A stretch of 14,958 nt of DNA from an uncultured Bacteroidota bacterium (lineage in GTDB: Bacteria > Bacteroidota > Bacteroidia > Chitinophagales > Chitinophagaceae), in contig CAINEG010000069.1 of assembly GCA_903847655.1 (NCBI GenBank), positions 1 through 14,958 of the forward strand. Direction: 5' to 3'. The notes beneath the pieces were generated by a model that was given only the letters and a program-made list of their open reading frames with translations, was not told where the DNA came from and searched no databases. The position numbers and the translations under genes are program-made. Below, one piece after another: positions 1 to 7,249 of this stretch; position 1 is the first letter of the stretch, and every line of letters begins with the position of its first letter.

Positions 1-63
1 AATCAGCGCGCCCGCTATATACCAAGGCCAGGGGGCTGAAATAATTGAAACCAAATGCTGCAT
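1..63 (-). CDS. YeeE/YedE-type sulfur (thiosulfate/persulfide) transporter, N-terminal fragment
   Basis: The reverse strand has an ATG at 63-61 that opens 21 sense codons up to the window edge, reading MQHLVSIISAPWPWYIAGAL and then I. The PWPWYIAG block after a short amphipathic lead is the usual N-terminus of Bacteroidota YeeE/YedE permeases, inner-membrane importers related to the thiosulfate transporter TsuA. The rest of the gene lies outside the window, so the family rests on this short stretch. The setting supports it: it follows a TauE/SafE permease on the same strand after 58 bp and lies near a persulfide dioxygenase-like gene, a common association in this phylum. A -7-like element and two inverted repeats just upstream suggest its own promoter. 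Thiosulfate as the substrate is inference. Confidence 0.68.
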   Translation of the reverse strand, partial: MQHLVSIISAPWPWYIAGALI

Positions 64-85
64 AGACTTGAGTTTTAAAAGTCTA
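63..85. repeat. Inverted repeat abutting the yeeE start codon
   Basis: TAGACTT (63-69) and AAGTCTA (79-85) form a perfect 7-bp inverted repeat around a 9-nt loop. On the minus strand the last paired base is the A of the yeeE ATG. The repeat could act as an operator over the transcription start or as a small 5'-leader hairpin at the ribosome binding region. Its half-site resembles that of the second repeat at 94-113. The role is inferred. Confidence 0.45.
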
Positions 86-93
86 CAAATATA
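86..93 (-). promoter_or_regulatory. Candidate Bacteroidota -7 promoter element for yeeE
   Basis: Read on the minus strand this is TATATTTG, a full match to the Bacteroidota -7 consensus TAnnTTTG. Transcription would begin around 79-82, giving a leader of about 20 nt before the yeeE ATG at 63. I see no good -33 TTTG box at the expected distance; an inverted repeat occupies that place instead. This would allow yeeE to be expressed apart from tauE. In AT-rich DNA an 8-mer like this can occur by chance. Confidence 0.4.
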
Positions 94-113
94 GTAGATT
101 AATAGCAATCTAC
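94..113. repeat. Operator-like inverted repeat upstream of the yeeE -7 element
   Basis: GTAGATT (94-100) and AATCTAC (107-113) are perfect 7-bp inverted arms separated by 6 nt. The repeat abuts the -7-like element at 86-93 and fills the -33 region, a typical place for a dimeric regulator. It lies wholly within the 58-bp gap after tauE. A weak intrinsic terminator for tauE is an alternative, but no U-rich run follows. Confidence 0.42.
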
Positions 114-121
114 CACCAGCA

Positions 122-925
122 TTATTTTATTAAATTAGAAAAGAAAAACTGTTCAATGAGTATGAATAGTGACATACCGAGTACAAATAGCCCAAATCCT
201 TTTTTTAATTTAGCCCCATCCATTTTCTTATTTAAGAAATTTCCTGTGATGATGCCTAAAGTGGCTAAAATAATAATCTTATATAAGAAAGTCCAATCAA
301 CAGTAGTATGAAATAAGTCTCCTGTAAATCCCACCAAGGATTTAATACTTATAATAACCAAGGAAGAAGCAATGGCTTTTTTCATGGGTAGTTTGGCTAA
401 AATCACTAAGGCTGGAATAATTAAAAATCCGCCGCCTGCCCCCACAATGCCTGTTAATAAGCCTTCTGCTAATCCTACAATCATTAAGCTAAATCCATAA
501 ATAGGGATGACTGCTATTTGTTCTTGTTTATTTTTACCGATGATCATGGATAAGGCCGATGCCAACATCAGCAGCGCAAAAAACAACATGATAAAATTAC
601 TTTTGGTCACCTGTACACTATTCCCAAAATGCATGACTGAGGGGATGGCGGGTAATAAAAATTTTCTTGCTAAGAAAACGCCCAAAATAGAGGGTAAGCC
701 AAACATCAATAATATCTTAAAGTCAACCAATTTTTGTTTTAATCGAGAAATGACGCCTGCAATACTGCTTAGTCCCACAATGCATAAAGAATAGGTGGTT
801 GCCAATAAGGGCTCTACCTGAAATAAATACACCAAAACCGGAACGGTTAAGATGGAGCCACCACTGCCAATGAGCCCTAAAGAAATTCCAATAAGAATAG
901 AAGCCAGATAACCAAACAAATGCAT
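122..925 (-). CDS. TauE/SafE family sulfite/organosulfur membrane permease
   Basis: This is a 267-residue inner-membrane protein of about eight hydrophobic segments, the usual size for TauE/SafE. The family's internal duplication is visible: a glycine-rich turn followed by hydrophobic residues and a proline appears near residues 18-30 (GLIGSGGSILTVP) and again near 159-171 (GIVGAGGGFLIIP). Family members export sulfite, sulfoacetate or related sulfur compounds. The ATG at 925 begins directly with the first membrane segment and is the natural start. The gene lies 58 bp upstream of a YeeE-type gene on the same strand and is divergent from a persulfide dioxygenase-like gene, so export of sulfite made by persulfide oxidation is a reasonable role. 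The exact substrate is not visible. A weak Crp/Fnr-like site (969-984) lies about 51 bp upstream. Confidence 0.88.
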   Translation of the reverse strand: MHLFGYLASILIGISLGLIGSGGSILTVPVLVYLFQVEPLLATTYSLCIVGLSSIAGVISRLKQKLVDFKILLMFGLPSILGVFLARKFLLPAIPSVMHFGNSVQVTKSNFIMLFFALLMLASALSMIIGKNKQEQIAVIPIYGFSLMIVGLAEGLLTGIVGAGGGFLIIPALVILAKLPMKKAIASSLVIISIKSLVGFTGDLFHTTVDWTFLYKIIILATLGIITGNFLNKKMDGAKLKKGFGLFVLGMSLFILIEQFFFSNLIK

Positions 926-968
926 TGTATAAATTTTAACAAATCTCTCAAATGGGTGCTACAATTTA

Positions 969-984
969 GGTAACTATTGTCACT
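969..984. promoter_or_regulatory. Weak second Crp/Fnr-like site, on the tauE side
   Basis: GGTAACTATTGTCACT fits the TGTGA-N6-TCACA layout with an intact TCAC half and a degenerate other half (GGTAA). Its GTAA-N6-TCAC core is one change from the GTGA-N6-TCAC core at 1038-1051. Its centre is about 51 bp upstream of the tauE ATG, close to the distance of the stronger site from the gene on the other side. Alone it would be weak; its position is what makes it worth listing. Confidence 0.3.
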
Positions 985-1036
985 TAGCCCCCAATTATTT
1001 AAGCTAGCATTTCAATAGTATTATTTTTTTCAGAAA

Positions 1037-1052
1037 TGTGATTTATGTCACG
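1037..1052. promoter_or_regulatory. Crp/Fnr-family binding site
   Basis: TGTGATTTATGTCACG matches the Crp-type consensus TGTGA-N6-TCACA at 9 of 10 core positions. It is preceded by AAA, so the whole left half AAATGTGA agrees with the classical site. Its centre is about 55 bp upstream of the preferred ATG (1100) of the dioxygenase-rhodanese gene. A TAATTTTA sequence at 1061-1068, one mismatch from TAnnTTTG, could be the -7 element, but then the site would overlap -33. Whether it activates or represses is therefore unclear. Crp/Fnr regulator genes often lie next to this type of sulfur cluster in Bacteroidota; none is inside the window. Confidence 0.55.
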
Positions 1053-1099
1053 GTATTGCCTAATTTTATGTAGCAACTTTGACGAAAGAATATACCAAC

Positions 1100-2524
1100 A
1101 TGAAAGTAGAACAAATTTATACAGGATGCTTGGCGCAAGGGGCCTATTATATCATGAGCGATGGGGAAGTGGCCATCATTGATCCACTCAGAGAAGTACA
1201 ACCTTATATCCAAAAAGCAGCCTTGGATAAAGCCAAAATAAAATATGTTTTAGAAACACATTTTCATGCCGATTTTGTTTCAGGGCATCTTGATTTAGCA
1301 AAAAAAACTGGGGCTAAAATTGTGTATGGTCCCAATGCTGCGCCTGCCTTTGAATTTTATTCAGCAAAAGATGGGGAAGAAATTGCACTTGGAAAAGTAA
1401 AAATAAAAGTATTGCATACCCCTGGTCATACCATGGAAAGCACTTGTTATTTATTGATAGATGAGCAAGGTAAAGAAGTGGCTTTGTTTAGCGGAGATAC
1501 TTTATTTATAGGAGATGTGGGCCGTCCCGATTTAGCGCAAAAAATAAAATCAGAGCTGACTCAAGATATTTTAGCAGGTTATTTATATGATTCTTTGCAA
1601 AATAAAATAATGCCCTTGTCTGATTCAATTGTTATTTATCCAGCACATGGAGCGGGAAGTGCCTGTGGTAAAAAAATGAGTACAGAAACACAGGACACTT
1701 TAGGTCATCAAAAGCAAACCAATTATGCCTTGGATCCTAAGTTAAGTAAAGCAGAATTTATTGCAGCTGTATTAGATGGGTTGGTAGCGCCTCCTGGCTA
1801 TTTTCCATTGAATGTAATGATGAACATTCAAGGCTATGAAAGCATTGATCAAGTATTAGAAAGAGGACAACATGCATTAAGTCCAGCTGCTTTTGAAACT
1901 GCAGCCAATGAAACAGATGCATTAATATTAGACACTAGAGATGCCCAAATTTTTGCCAAAGGGTTTATACCTAATTCAATTAATATCGGCATTGATGGAA
2001 GTTTTGCGCCTTGGGTAGGGGCCATGATTCCAAACATCAAGCAAAAAATATTATTGGTGGCCGAACTAGGAAGAGAAACAGAAATTATTACTAGATTGGC
2101 CCGTGTGGGTTATGATTATACCATTGGTTTTTTAGAAGGTGGAATAGATGCTTGGCAAAAGGCCGGCAAAGAAATGGATCAGATTACATCTATCGACACC
2201 GCGGCATTGGTTGAATTAAAATCCAATGATTCCAATATTGCCATCTTGGATGTAAGAAAGGCTTCCGAATTTAATAGCGAACATATTAAGGGCGCGCAAA
2301 ATGCCCCCTTAGATTTTATCAATGAAAGCATGGCTGCCATCAATAAAGAAAAAACCTACTATGTACATTGTGCTGGCGGCTATCGTTCCATGATTTTTAT
2401 ATCGATATTAAAGGCTAGAGGTTTTCAAAACCTGATTGATATTAAAGGTGGGTTCAAAGACCTTAAGGCTTCTAATCAATTCAAATTGACTGAATTTAAA
2501 ATTCCTACTAGTTTGTTGCTCTAA
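1100..2524 (+). CDS. Persulfide dioxygenase-like MBL-fold protein fused to two rhodanese domains
   Basis: This 474-residue protein has an ETHE1-like metallo-beta-lactamase domain (about residues 1-230) followed by two rhodanese domains (about 262-355 and 365-460). Metal-ligand candidates are His54 and His56 in THFHADFVSGH, His110 in HTPGH, Asp133 in FSGDT and His183 in PAHG. The 56-residue step from His54 to His110 equals that between ETHE1 iron ligands His79 and His135. The second rhodanese has an active loop HCAGGYRS with Cys424. The first has AELGRE at the same place and no cysteine, so it is probably structural. The expected chemistry is oxidation of glutathione or low-molecular persulfide to sulfite plus sulfane-sulfur transfer, in the cytoplasm. 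A TTG at 1079 would add seven residues, but ATG 1100 gives the usual MKVEQIY start. A hairpin terminator follows at 2563-2600. Confidence 0.88.
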   Translation: MKVEQIYTGCLAQGAYYIMSDGEVAIIDPLREVQPYIQKAALDKAKIKYVLETHFHADFVSGHLDLAKKTGAKIVYGPNAAPAFEFYSAKDGEEIALGKVKIKVLHTPGHTMESTCYLLIDEQGKEVALFSGDTLFIGDVGRPDLAQKIKSELTQDILAGYLYDSLQNKIMPLSDSIVIYPAHGAGSACGKKMSTETQDTLGHQKQTNYALDPKLSKAEFIAAVLDGLVAPPGYFPLNVMMNIQGYESIDQVLERGQHALSPAAFETAANETDALILDTRDAQIFAKGFIPNSINIGIDGSFAPWVGAMIPNIKQKILLVAELGRETEIITRLARVGYDYTIGFLEGGIDAWQKAGKEMDQITSIDTAALVELKSNDSNIAILDVRKASEFNSEHIKGAQNAPLDFINESMAAINKEKTYYVHCAGGYRSMIFISILKARGFQNLIDIKGGFKDLKASNQFKLTEFKIPTSLLL

Positions 2525-2562
2525 ATCAAGCGATTAGATCAATTATAAAATAAGACAAGTTT

Positions 2563-2600
2563 AATAGCCATTGGGAACCATCCGATGGCTATTTTTTATT
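2563..2600 (+). terminator. Rho-independent terminator after the dioxygenase-rhodanese gene
   Basis: AATAGCCAT (2563-2571) and ATGGCTATT (2585-2593) form a perfect 9-bp stem. The 13-nt loop can close further through GGA/TCC (2574-2576 with 2581-2583). A T-rich run TTTTATT follows directly. It lies 38 bp after the stop at 2524 and before the acylase gene. It also argues against any acylase start upstream of 2600, since such a start would lie in the hairpin. Confidence 0.8.
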
Positions 2601-2639
2601 AATTTAAGGGAGCCTTATGGGGCAATTAAACAATCAACT

Positions 2640-5066
2640 ATGTCAACGATAGCTTCAAAAAAATTAGGCTTCCTATTTTGTATTATTTTTTTTAGTGCCA
2701 ACAATTTGATAGGGCAAACTAAAATACAACTTACCCTACCTGGCTTAAAGGATAAAGTGGAAGTACTCAGAGACCAATGGGGCGTAAATCATATTTATGC
2801 AAAAAATGAAAATGATTTATTTTTTACACAGGGCTATTGTGCAGCCAAGGACAGATTGTTTCAATTTGAAGTTTGGCGTAGACAAGCTACTGGAACGGTA
2901 GCGGAAATTTTAGGTGCCAGAGAATTGAAAAGAGATATTGGCACACGCTTGTTTAAATTCAGAGGTGAGCTTAGTACCGAATTAAAACATTATCATCCTC
3001 GGGGTATGGCCATCATACAATCTTATGTGAATGGAGTGAACGCTTATATTACCCAAGCATTAAAAAATCCTAAAGAACTTCCTATCGAATTTAAGTTGTT
3101 GTCCATTGTGCCACAAAAATGGACGCCAGAAGTAGTAATCTCAAGGCACCAAGGCTTATTGGGCAATAGTACACAGGAATTAAATATTGGTAGAGCGGTG
3201 GCTGCAGTGGGCGAACAAAAAGTAAAAGAAGTGATGTGGTTTCATCCTAAAGATCCCAATATAAAATTAGATACTGCTATTGATGGTGCCTTACTGAGTG
3301 CCGATATTTTAGAATTGTACAATGCTTATCGAACCGAATTAGAATTTATAAAAAATGACCTTAAAGAAAAAGACGATGATGACGCTTCTATTTTAAACAT
3401 TTTAAATAAAAGAAAAAATAAGGTAGACGAGCTGCCTGAACAAGAAATGGAAGGCAGCAACAATTGGATCATTAGTGGCGCTAAAACAACCAGTGGTTTT
3501 CCCATGTTGGCCAATGATCCACACCGCAAAATTGCAGTACCTTCTTTAAGATATATCGTTCATTTAGTGGCGCCAGGTTGGGATGTCATAGGTGGTGGAG
3601 AGCCAGAGATACCAGGGGTTTCCATCGGCCACAATCAATATGGTGCCTGGGGTTTAACCATTTATGAAACGGATGGAGAAGATCTTTATGTATACAATCT
3701 AAATCCAAAAAACAACAAAGAATATTGGTACAAGGGAAGATGGGTAAAAATGAAATCTATTACCGAAACTATTTCCATTAAAAATCAAAAAGCACAAAAT
3801 GTGCAATTGCAATATACCATTCATGGTCCCGTAACTTATATCGATTCTGTGCATCATAAAGCCTATGCTTTAAAATGTGCATGGATGGAACCAGGTGGGG
3901 CCCCTTACTTGGCTTCATTGCGCATAGATCAATCTAGCAATTGGGAAGATTTTAGAGCTGCTTGTGCTTATAGCAATATCCCTGGAGAGAATATGATTTG
4001 GGCTGATAAGAAAGGCAATATTGGTTGGCAGGCAGTAGGCATTGTTCCCATTAGAAAAAATTTTAGTGGTTATGTGCCTGTGCCTGGTGATGGAAGGTAT
4101 GAGTGGGCTGGCTATTTGCCCATCAAAGAAAGAGCGCATTTATTAAATCCAAGCAAATCTTTTTTTGCCACCGCCAATCAAAATGTAACACCAGCTAACT
4201 ACACGCATTGGGATGCAGTGGGCTATACCTGGGCCGATCCTTATCGTGGAGACCGCATCAACAATGTAATTAATAGTAGTCAAAAAATAAGCATGGAGGA
4301 TATGGCCAAACTTCAAACCGATCCCTATTCTATACCTGCCTTTGAACTAGTGTCTTTCTTAAAAAATATTTCATTGAATGATGCCTCTTCAATGGAAGCG
4401 AAAAATTATTTAATGAATTGGAATTACACCCTTGACAAGAACAGCATTGCAGCAGGTATATATGTCATGTGGGAAAAGCAAATTTCTTTAGCGGCCAATA
4501 AATATTTTGTACCTCAAAAGGCGCAGGGTTTAATTAGTATGCCGCTGAAAAAAATAATTGAACAAGTAAAAAATCCCTTGAATCATTTTGGAACCAATCA
4601 ACAAGAGGCAGCCACCCAAAGAGATGAATTTTTAAAAACTTGTTTTGATCAAGCAGTAGTCAATTTAAAAAATAAATTAGGCAATAATATGACTAGTTGG
4701 CAATATGGACAAACCAAATACAAGCATGTTACCTTAGAACATCCCTTGGCCAATTTGGTAGAGGCGAAGATGCAAGCAAAACTAAATATTGGGCCAGCGC
4801 CAAGAGGTGGCAATGGCCAAACTCCAGGCTCTACGGGTAGTGCAGACAATCAAGTAAGTGGCGCTAGCTTTAGAATTTTAGTTGATACCAAGGATTGGGA
4901 CAAAGCTTTAATGATCAATACCCCAGGACAATCAGGCAATAGTGAAAGCCCATTTTATAGTAACTTGTTTTCCACTTGGGCCAATGACGGCTATTTTCCT
5001 GCTTATTATTCTAAGCCACTTATTTTAAAAGCAGCTACAGAACAATGGCAATTGAATCCACGTTAA
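2640..5066 (+). CDS. Exported penicillin acylase family protein (Ntn-hydrolase)
   Basis: This is an 808-residue precursor of the penicillin G acylase / acyl-homoserine lactone acylase superfamily, which hydrolyses amide bonds in the periplasm or at the cell surface. An N-terminal signal peptide (hydrophobic FLFCIIFFSA, cleavage near Gln26) precedes an alpha chain with the family motif DRLFQFEVWRR (about 71-81). An acidic, lysine-rich linker (about 240-271) comes before the self-processing site: Gly272-Ser273 opens SNNW, and Ser273 becomes the beta-chain nucleophile. Further family marks are ANDPHR, the GHN at about 330 and the C-terminal TPGQSG-x8-FSTWAN region. Asn513 in ATANQN would be beta-Asn241, the number of the catalytic Asn in the E. 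coli enzyme. The ATG at 2640 is preferred because upstream in-frame starts lie in a terminator and delay the signal peptide. It shares an operon with the PQQ dehydrogenase, 16 bp downstream. The substrate is unknown. Confidence 0.9.
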   Translation: MSTIASKKLGFLFCIIFFSANNLIGQTKIQLTLPGLKDKVEVLRDQWGVNHIYAKNENDLFFTQGYCAAKDRLFQFEVWRRQATGTVAEILGARELKRDIGTRLFKFRGELSTELKHYHPRGMAIIQSYVNGVNAYITQALKNPKELPIEFKLLSIVPQKWTPEVVISRHQGLLGNSTQELNIGRAVAAVGEQKVKEVMWFHPKDPNIKLDTAIDGALLSADILELYNAYRTELEFIKNDLKEKDDDDASILNILNKRKNKVDELPEQEMEGSNNWIISGAKTTSGFPMLANDPHRKIAVPSLRYIVHLVAPGWDVIGGGEPEIPGVSIGHNQYGAWGLTIYETDGEDLYVYNLNPKNNKEYWYKGRWVKMKSITETISIKNQKAQNVQLQYTIHGPVTYIDSVHHKAYALKCAWMEPGGAPYLASLRIDQSSNWEDFRAACAYSNIPGENMIWADKKGNIGWQAVGIVPIRKNFSGYVPVPGDGRYEWAGYLPIKERAHLLNPSKSFFATANQNVTPANYTHWDAVGYTWADPYRGDRINNVINSSQKISMEDMAKLQTDPYSIPAFELVSFLKNISLNDASSMEAKNYLMNWNYTLDKNSIAAGIYVMWEKQISLAANKYFVPQKAQGLISMPLKKIIEQVKNPLNHFGTNQQEAATQRDEFLKTCFDQAVVNLKNKLGNNMTSWQYGQTKYKHVTLEHPLANLVEAKMQAKLNIGPAPRGGNGQTPGSTGSADNQVSGASFRILVDTKDWDKALMINTPGQSGNSESPFYSNLFSTWANDGYFPAYYSKPLILKAATEQWQLNPR

Positions 5067-5082
5067 TTAAAAAAAATCTCCT

Positions 5083-7239
5083 ATGAAAAAATTCGTTTAT
5101 CTAAATTTTATTTGCTTAAACATCTTATTGATTGCTTGTAGCACTAAAGATAAGGGCCTAGGGAAATGGGAGGTCTATGGTGGTGGTAAAGAAAACACCA
5201 GGTATTCCGGATTAACAGAAATCGACACCAACAATGTAAAAACCTTAACCAAGGCCTGGGAATTTCATACGGGGGATTCTGGACAATACACGCAAATGCA
5301 ATTCAATTCAATTGTAGTCAATGATTTATTGTACGCGATTTCTCCTAAGTTAAAATTAATTGCCTTGAATGCGGCCACAGGTGTTCAAAATTGGGTATTC
5401 GATCCATATGACATCAATAACAATGAGTACAAAGGAGCTGGTTATTTTGCAATGAATGTTTGTAGAGGTGTTACTTATTATGCAGATGAAAAAACCAAAA
5501 GATTGTTTTATGGTGCTGGCTCCAACTTATATTGTATCGATGCCATCACTGGAAAGCCCATTCAAGATTTTGGCAATGCTGGCAAAATTGATTTGCACAA
5601 TGATCTTGGCAGAGAAGTACAAGATTTATATGTAGCCATGACCAGCCCTGGCATCATCTATAAGGATTTAATTATTTTAAGTACAAGGGTTGATGAAGGG
5701 GCTGCTGCAGCACCTGGTTTTATCAGGGCCTATGATGTACATACAGGAAAATTGCGTTGGATATTTCATACCATTCCACAACCAGGAGAATTGGGCTATG
5801 AAAGCTGGGACGACAAAGAGGCTTGGAAACATATGGGTGGTGCCAATGCATGGGCTGGCTTTAGTATGGACGAGGCCAAGGGGATTGTGTATGCACCTAT
5901 TGGTTCTGCTTCCTATGATTTTTATGGAGGCAAACGTTTAGGCGATAATTTATTTGCTAATTCTGTATTGGCTTTAGATGCAGCCACGGGCAAAAGAATC
6001 TGGCATTATCAAACCGTGCATCATGATGTTTGGGATAGAGATTTACCCACCGCACCAGCACTAGTTACGATTACAAAAGAGGGTAAAAGAATTGAAGCCA
6101 TTGCACAGCCTACTAAATCTGGTTTTGTATTTTTATTGGATAGACTTACAGGTAAACCCATTTATCCTATCGAAGAAAAGCCAGTGCCGCATATCTCTGA
6201 ATTGTTAGGAGAAAAATTATCACCCACGCAGCCTTGGCCAAGTTTTATTGAACCCTTCGCAAGACAATCTTTAACGGAGAAAGATTTGAATCATTTTATT
6301 CCAGATAGTTCTTATGCGGATATTAAAGCAAGATTGGCCAAAGTAAATTCTGGTTTTATTTTCAATCCTACTTCCAAAAAAGGTACAGTAATTTTTCCTG
6401 GATTTGATGGCGGTGCAGAATGGGGTGGCCCAGCTTTTGATACCACTACTGGTTTATTGTATGTGAATGCCAATGAAATGCCTTGGATCTTAACCATGAT
6501 TGACAATAAAAATGAAGCGCCAAAAAAACAAACCAATGAAATGGCAGGCAAAAGAATTTATATGAACAATTGTGCGGCTTGTCATGGTCTAGAGAAAAAA
6601 GGATCCGGAAATTATCCTACATTGATAGGGGTAGATAAGAAATATACCAGTGCTAGTTTTACTGAATTGATTGCAGCCGGAAGAAGAATGATGCCCTCTT
6701 TCAAGCGCTTAAAAAAAGAAGAAGTGGAAGCCTTGTCTACTTATGTTTTAGATTTAAAAGAAAAACAAAAATTAACTTATGTAGCACCAGTTCAAATTGA
6801 GGATCCTTATTGGAAGATGGCTTATACTTCAACTGGGTACAATAAATTTTTAACCAAGGAAGGTTATCCAGCAGTAACCCCACCTTGGGGCACATTGAAT
6901 GCCATTAATTTAAATACTGGAAAAATTGTATGGAAAGATACCTTAGGTGATTATCCAGAATTATTGGCTAAAGGCATTCATTCAGGTACGGAGAATTACG
7001 GAGGGCCTGTAGTCACTGCTGGAGGATTGTTATTCATTGCAGCCACCAAGGATGGTAAGTTCAGGGCATTCAATAAGTACAATGGAAAACTACTTTGGGA
7101 AACTACCTTGCCAGCACCTGGTTTTGCAACACCCACAGTATATAGTTATAAAGGCAAGCAATACATCGTCATCGCTTGCGGCGGCGGAAAATTAGGAACG
7201 GCTTCGGGGGATGCTTATGTTGCTTATGCACTTCCTTAA
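5083..7239 (+). CDS. PQQ-dependent dehydrogenase lipoprotein with embedded cytochrome c domain
   Basis: This 718-residue quinoprotein resembles the periplasmic propeller of membrane glucose dehydrogenase and oxidises a sugar or alcohol with PQQ. The signal peptide ends in LIAC, so Cys19 is probably lipid-modified. The propeller runs from about 28 to 470 and resumes at about 575-718. Glucose-dehydrogenase-like marks are YGGGKENTRYSGL (32-44), HHDVWDRDLPTAP (313-325), PTKSG with Lys345, and the C-terminal VIACGGGKLGTASGDAYVAYALP region. Between the propeller halves sits a class I cytochrome c domain (about 484-565) with heme site CAACH (497-501) and axial Met536 or Met537. Electrons could thus pass from PQQ to an on-board heme and on to the respiratory chain. 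The gene follows the acylase by 16 bp and is surely cotranscribed with it. No PQQ synthesis genes are in the window, so the cofactor may come from elsewhere in the genome or from outside. Confidence 0.9.
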   Translation: MKKFVYLNFICLNILLIACSTKDKGLGKWEVYGGGKENTRYSGLTEIDTNNVKTLTKAWEFHTGDSGQYTQMQFNSIVVNDLLYAISPKLKLIALNAATGVQNWVFDPYDINNNEYKGAGYFAMNVCRGVTYYADEKTKRLFYGAGSNLYCIDAITGKPIQDFGNAGKIDLHNDLGREVQDLYVAMTSPGIIYKDLIILSTRVDEGAAAAPGFIRAYDVHTGKLRWIFHTIPQPGELGYESWDDKEAWKHMGGANAWAGFSMDEAKGIVYAPIGSASYDFYGGKRLGDNLFANSVLALDAATGKRIWHYQTVHHDVWDRDLPTAPALVTITKEGKRIEAIAQPTKSGFVFLLDRLTGKPIYPIEEKPVPHISELLGEKLSPTQPWPSFIEPFARQSLTEKDLNHFIPDSSYADIKARLAKVNSGFIFNPTSKKGTVIFPGFDGGAEWGGPAFDTTTGLLYVNANEMPWILTMIDNKNEAPKKQTNEMAGKRIYMNNCAACHGLEKKGSGNYPTLIGVDKKYTSASFTELIAAGRRMMPSFKRLKKEEVEALSTYVLDLKEKQKLTYVAPVQIEDPYWKMAYTSTGYNKFLTKEGYPAVTPPWGTLNAINLNTGKIVWKDTLGDYPELLAKGIHSGTENYGGPVVTAGGLLFIAATKDGKFRAFNKYNGKLLWETTLPAPGFATPTVYSYKGKQYIVIACGGGKLGTASGDAYVAYALP

Positions 7240-7249
7240 TCTTCTAGTT

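Noticed and set aside
507..794. 95-codon plus-strand reading frame inside the TauE/SafE gene
   Set aside because: It has no family features and lies antisense to a well-supported membrane protein; its content is a shadow of that gene.
2571..2639. Upstream TTG start adding 23 residues to the acylase
   Set aside because: It falls inside the hairpin terminator of the preceding gene and would place a polar stretch before the signal peptide.
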